DNA of 64,000 bases from Adiantum capillus-veneris (Eukaryota > Streptophyta > Polypodiopsida > Polypodiales > Pteridaceae): the NCBI GenBank assembly GCA_014529385.2, contig CM043944.1, positions 178,559,240 through 178,623,239 on the forward strand. The letters are read 5' to 3'. This document shows positions 59,582 to 64,000 of the stretch, piece by piece; within the stretch, counting starts at the first letter, position 1, and each line of letters opens with the position of its first letter. Below the pieces are notes generated by a model that was not told the origin of the DNA, ran no database searches, and saw nothing but the letters and a program-made list of their open reading frames with translations. A program made the translations under genes and the position numbers.

Positions 59582-59870
59582 TGGGTGTGCGCATGCAAGC
59601 TCCATCTCTCTCTCACTCTGAGACTCATGTGCTACTCCAACATCGTTCCTACTCCTTGTTGATCTATTTTGTTGGCAGGTAGCCTTAAGTTTAGTTGTGG
59701 AAGCAGAGCTATTATCCTCGCTCTGGTATATACCATTACATATGGAGAACTAGCAACTTTCAATGTTGGAAATGGACCTATAGTAATACAACCCAATGCT
59801 AGAACTTCCAACAATATTACAACCTCTAATGCTGGAAATGGAGGTGTGCTCTATAATGGTGGTAAGCAAA

Positions 59871-59990
59871 CTCCAAATGAATTCACTGGTGTAGTTAATC
59901 AAATTTTAGCATGTTTAGATTACTGTATCTCCAAATGAATTCATTGGTGTAGTTAATCAGATGTTAGCATGTTTCAATTACTGCATCATG
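59871..59990 (+). repeat. 58-bp tandem duplication
   Basis: CTCCAAATGAATTCA[CT]TGG through ATTACTG[TC]ATC occurs twice with few differences. Confidence 0.85.
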
Positions 59991-60335
59991 TGCTTACAAC
60001 TACTCATTTCATTGATTTCAACTACCTAATGCATGCTCGTTTATAGACCTTAGGAGAATTTTGGAGCCATTACAGCCAATAACACCTCGAGAGCATTGGT
60101 CTTAATAATGGGGTCTTTTTAGACTTGCCACCATTATTGAGCCATAATAAGTCCAAAAGGAGCTATCCCTCGGAAATTTTGCTATGTGAGACCCACCCCA
60201 CTACTCTCTATAATTAACCAATTCGAGTCATGGGTGTAGATACTTAAGTACTTATTTTCAAAGGCTAAGAGGAGTAGCAACTAAGGTTTTGAATTGCCAA
60301 AGGATACACTAAGTACACACATAAGTATAATTAGC

Positions 60336-61127
60336 ATGGATGACAATAACCAAGAGAGTAGATTAAACATTGATAACTTTGATTTTGCACATGAAGGTGA
60401 TAATGATGATGCCCCTATGTTTATCAATTATCTTGTTACTAGGTTGCATCAAGCTATGGGCAACCCTACTTTGCAAGCAGAAGTTACCCAAAAAATTTGT
60501 GCTTATGGGATTTCCCTTCCTCTTCAAGAGGAGAGAGTGTCTAGGAGGCCTCTTGATGAGACTCCTGAAAGAAGACTCTCTCCCATAAGAAGAGAGGAGG
60601 AATGCAAAGAACGAGAAAGAAGCAAATTACTAAGTTCCTCTGAAGATATGGCTCCACGAATACGGTGGTCTAGACTGTCGCCAACTCCTCCCAAGAGGAA
60701 ACGGTCAACCCATAGTCCTTCTCCTCATCATTCCAAAAGAGAAGAGAGGAAACAAAGGAAGAAAAGGGCAAAAAAGAGATCACCCTCTTCTCCTTCTTCT
60801 TCACCTTCCTCCCATTATAATAAAAGCAACAGCTATTCTCCTAGAGGGACGAGTATCTCTTTTCTCACCTATGATGGCACCTTTGGTCACACAAACAAAG
60901 TATTGACCTTCATCCAACAATTTGATGCGGCCGTTGGAGACGAGGGCGTCAAGGAGTCCTTCAAGCTACACCATGTAGCTATGCACTTTCAAAAATCTGC
61001 TCGTCAATGGTGGGCTAGCCTTCATGGCAGTGACGAGGCCCCAAAGATATGGAAAACTCTACGAGTTTCCATCATGAAGAAATTCCTTGCAAGCGATGCT
61101 GAGGACAAAGTTCTCACCGAATGGTGA
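60336..61127 (+). pseudogene. Ty3 Gag N-terminal and capsid part
   Basis: Start MDDNNQESRLNIDNFDFAHE; Ser/Arg/Lys linker; FLTYDGTFGHTNKVLTFIQQ; MHFQKSARQWWASLHGSDEA; to LTEW and TGA. In the sister copy the next codon is CGA (Arg), so this TGA is a CG-to-TG transition. An upstream in-frame ATG at 60294 exists, but the sister element supports the one at 60336. Confidence 0.85.
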
Positions 61128-62435
61128 AGTTTGAAGCTACTCTTCAACGAGTCTATTGACAAATATGTAGAAAAGTTTTAAGATTTGCATCTCAAATCTA
61201 CAGTCTTTCAAAGGATAGACTTTGTCGAACAAAAGCAAAAATTTTGTGCGGGATTACCTGAAGAAATGGCCGAGTATATCAACTCACAACGGCCTAGCAC
61301 TATCACCGAAGTCATCCACCACACTATGGTTGCTTCAAGGATCACTTTCCAACAAGTAGCGAGAAGAAATTTCAAGCCCATGGAAAACAAGGATTGAAAT
61401 GAAGCTAAAGGGAAGAGCAATGCTCAAAAACTCTTCTCAAGGAAACACCAACACTAACAACAACAAGGCCAAGGAGAAAGTAGCTTACAATTAGAGGCCT
61501 TTCATAAAGACCATAAATGCTTTAAGTGTGGGGAGCAAGGACATGGTTATCGTTATTGCCCCGAAAGGAATGTACTCAATGACACTCCTAAATCTTCCGT
61601 GGTTGAAGCTCAAAAGAGGATACTCATTGCAAAGGATCATCACTCTCCTATGCTTGGGGAAAAGGGAGCATGATGCCTTCATCTTGTTTGACCTTGGCTC
61701 TGCTCTACTCACAACTTTATATCAACGAGTTGGCCACTAATTTGGGCATCCAAGCTTTGAGATGGGAGATACTATAACAATTGATGCATCTTTCAAGGGA
61801 TGGCAAGCCTCCATTACTCCCTTGAATGGGAAGTTGAGGCTTCTTGTCCAAAGCTACGTCGACAAAGAAGACATTTTTTATCTCTCCTCTCCAACATGAG
61901 GATATTATCCTAGGGGCACCATGGCTCAACCGCATGGTTGTCAACATGAAGTTTCCTGAAAGGAGATCTACTTCATCTACATGGAAAAGAGCATGTACAT
62001 AGGTGCTAATGAGTTGTGGAACACCATATCCCTGGTAGATATGCTTGCTTTTGACAAGTCAATGAAAAGCTCTATTTTTGCGTATATGATTTTTTGTTAG
62101 AGAATTTGTAAATGATTCTAATGTTTTCACAAATAGCAAAAAGGAAATCAAGAAAAATAGAGTTGTCTAATTTTCTAAATGGATTCCAAGATGTTTTATC
62201 GATGACATCCCTAGTGAGCTAGCTCCAAAATGAGGGGATGATGACCATGCAATAGAGCTTCTACTAGGAAGCTCACCACTTTATAAAACTCCTTATTGAG
62301 TTTCACAAGCTCAACAAGAGGAGATCATGAGGCAAGTGCATGAATTGGTGGAAAAAGGGATGGTGAGGCCTAGCTCCTCTCCATTCTGTTCACCATTTAT
62401 TTTAGTACAAAAGAAAGATGGCACATATCATGTGT
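61128..62435 (+). pseudogene. Ty3 Gag end, knuckle, protease and RT start
   Basis: Pieces in several frames: STVFQRIDFVEQKQKFCAGL; a CFKCGEQGHGYRYC knuckle near 61510-61560; HDAFILFDLGSALL (protease, altered from FDPGSSHNF); EEIMRQVHELVEKGMVRPSS; and LVQKKDGTYH near 62400-62435. Numerous stops and shifts. Confidence 0.8.
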
Positions 62436-62884
62436 TGTTAGTGGGTCGCCACGACGAACGTCTGCAGCATAGCTTTTTGGTACTAACATAATGTCAATAC
62501 TCAGGGAAAGTGACTCGGATGGGGCACAGAGACTCTATGAGATCGTCAATCTCAAGAATTGAACCTTAACAAGCAAACACAACAACTCTACAAGCAACCA
62601 ACACTCAATGATCAGGGAAATCTGCCTATGTCCTTTCTCACAACTCTAGATCATCACGTCATTTTGGCACTTGAACGGACTCAAAATGCAACGAGACTTT
62701 AGGAGGAGGTCTAGGACACCTAGGGACACTATCCTACCAACTCTGGTTGCAACCCGATAAGCTACCAAAATCACAATCCATCATGAAAAAGGTCATGAAA
62801 ACTACAACATAACATATCAGAAATGTCGTCCTATGGTCTAAGAACACTCTCCTATGGTCAAAACGACTAAAAACAACGGTTTAA
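62436..62884. other. Unassigned insert edge
   Basis: Begins TGTTAGTGGGTCGCC, which would suit an LTR start, directly at the break in RT. No partner was found in the window and no coding sequence is seen. Confidence 0.35.
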
Positions 62885-64000
62885 CACTAGGTTGGTAATG
62901 GGACAGTTTTATGTCCTGGGACACTTTTATGTCCTGTTAAGTGACCATTTTCCTTGAATTATGTCAAGAGTTTCAAAATGGATTTTGAGGTGCTATATAT
63001 CAAGAAAGTTGTCTCATGAGCTGAAAAAAACTTGAAATTTTTTTGGAATATCAATTCCATCTTTAACCTTGTCCTTGCACAACATTTCACAACCTAAACT
63101 GTGTGAAAAAACGGGTCCTGTTTTTGGCTTTTTTCAACTTTTTGCAACTATACCACTCTAGAATTCATGTTTGTGAGGCCTATAATGCTAGAGAACTATC
63201 TTTAGTAGTCCTCAACATGTCCTGATGCTTCTAGGGAGAAATAAATGTTAAAGTTGTAAGTTATGACCAAATTACAAAAATTGTCAAATCCTGTTTTTTA
63301 GCCAATTTTAGCTCTTCTATGATTTTTTTGGTGGCTTTCATGATATCCAAATGTAGTTTTGATTTTCTATGTCCAATATCGTAACATAAAGCAAATATTC
63401 CTTGAGTTTTTGGGCACCTAATACCCTATTTCTCATAGTACACAACGATGGTTGGTTTTTTCTATTATAGAAGAAAACAAAACATTCTAGTATATCAAGT
63501 ATAGCTTTTTCAATATTGCTAGTTTCTTGTGACAACTATATGCATTTTGTAGGTAGTAACCATATCTAGTCATAAGGAAAAATTTGGCTAGATATTCAAT
63601 AGTTTCTATGGGATTCTACAACTCATAATGTTGAACCCAGTTTTTCATGTTTGCTGTATTTAGCACTTCATCTTTTTCCCCAAGATTCCCCTTGGTAAGA
63701 GATGTATTATTATTTTGACATGCTCCATGGCTCCTTATGAACCTAAAGGACAATAGGGAACTAAGAAATCATGCATATATTATTTGTATTCAGCGTGGCT
63801 ATAGAAACTTTGATGATAAGTTTGCAGAATGGTAAAAATTCAACTTTTTTGTACCTATTTCCTTTGGAAAAACAAAAAATAGTGAGTGAGAAGCAATCAT
63901 ATGTTCTGATCACCAACCCATTGAAGTTAACAAGGGAATTTATCTCAAGTCCTGCAAAAATCCCAATCTTATTTTTATACAAAAAAATTTAAGAAATGAC
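62885..64000 (+). mobile_element. CACTA-like DNA transposon, other terminus, runs off the window
   Basis: Starts CACTAGGTTGGTAA (62885-62898) after TTAA, followed by subterminal GGGACAGTTTTATGTCC and GGGACACTTTTATGTCCTG. From 63380 to the window edge it is the reverse complement of 3821-3220. No transposase is visible. Confidence 0.6.

Larger units (their letters stand above)
59118..60049. other. Probable LINE remainder and unassigned DNA
   Basis: The minus strand at 59118-59350 is Pro/Ser-rich in the style of the ORF1-like region at 39500-39589, so it may be its continuation. A (CT)n tract occupies about 59502-59578. A 58-bp unit starting CTCCAAATGAATTCA is duplicated in tandem (59871 and 59929). 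A plus-strand frame at 59669-59938 has no recognisable relatives. Confidence 0.4.
60050..62435 (+). mobile_element. 5' fragment of the chromodomain Ty3 family, plus orientation
   Basis: The leader (GAGGAGTAGCAACTAAGG and neighbouring text), Gag start, basic linker, capsid, zinc knuckle, protease and RT start match the element at 17729-26861 but with more decay. No LTR is seen upstream. It breaks off within RT, at the point corresponding to QKKxGTYRMCVDYRALN, where 62436 begins unrelated sequence. Confidence 0.88.

Noticed and set aside
59669-59938. Possible host gene exon (a TTGGCAG|GT-like acceptor near 59680)
   Set aside because: No recognisable protein family, no neighbouring exon, and a tandem duplication disrupts the end.

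Overview
The window looks like nuclear DNA of a land plant. It has interleaved Ty1/copia and Ty3/gypsy LTR retrotransposons with tRNA-iMet-type primer sites, a LINE with an EN-RT-zf-RVT ORF2, long dinucleotide microsatellites, and one F-box gene without introns. The style of the retroelement proteins suggests a seed-free vascular plant such as a fern; that is inference, not proof. There is no sign of prokaryotic organisation, and I found no rRNA or tRNA genes and no CRISPR.

Layout. 1-2979: no recognisable genes, a long (TA)n(TG)n microsatellite, and a promoter/LTR-like block near 2080-2510. 2982-3821: the end of a CACTA-like DNA transposon, cut off by a diverged LTR fragment (3822-4560). 4579-7012: low-complexity DNA with (CT)n and poly-G tracts. 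7013-8659: the only host-gene candidate, an F-box gene (minus strand) interrupted by in-frame TAG codons, with an Arg/Asp/Glu-rich ORF directly upstream in the same frame. 9398-16418: a minus-strand Ty3-like Gag/protease relic split by a complete copia element (10018-15255). 17050-27607: a plus-strand copia relic, split by a complete chromodomain Ty3 element (17729-26861, TSD TGGAC). 27608-39589, and probably 59118-59350: a minus-strand LINE. Inside it lie a nearly emptied copia (29728-36415), which itself contains a copia element with complete coding domains (30304-35726, TSD AGCCA), and a very large Ty3 element (39590-59117) whose polymerase resembles a lineage I associate with basidiomycete fungi. 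That element is itself split by another Ty3 element (43781-53063, TSD GTGAC/GTGGC). 60050-62435: a plus-strand 5' fragment of the same chromodomain Ty3 family. 62885-64000: the other end of the CACTA-like family, in the opposite orientation to the copy at 2982-3821.

The window is therefore a stack of insertions up to four or five levels deep, where target-site duplications and broken reading frames give the order of events. Most coding frames carry stops and frameshifts. Several stops sit where conserved Gln or Arg codons belong (CAG to TAG, CAA to TAA, CGA to TGA), as expected from decay of methylated cytosines. The points most worth a second look are the fungal-like Ty3 lineage, an antisense 171-codon frame inside the inner Ty3 element, a 159-bp tandem array inside one LTR, inverted CCAAT-box pairs in the chromodomain-element LTR, and the two-TAG F-box locus.
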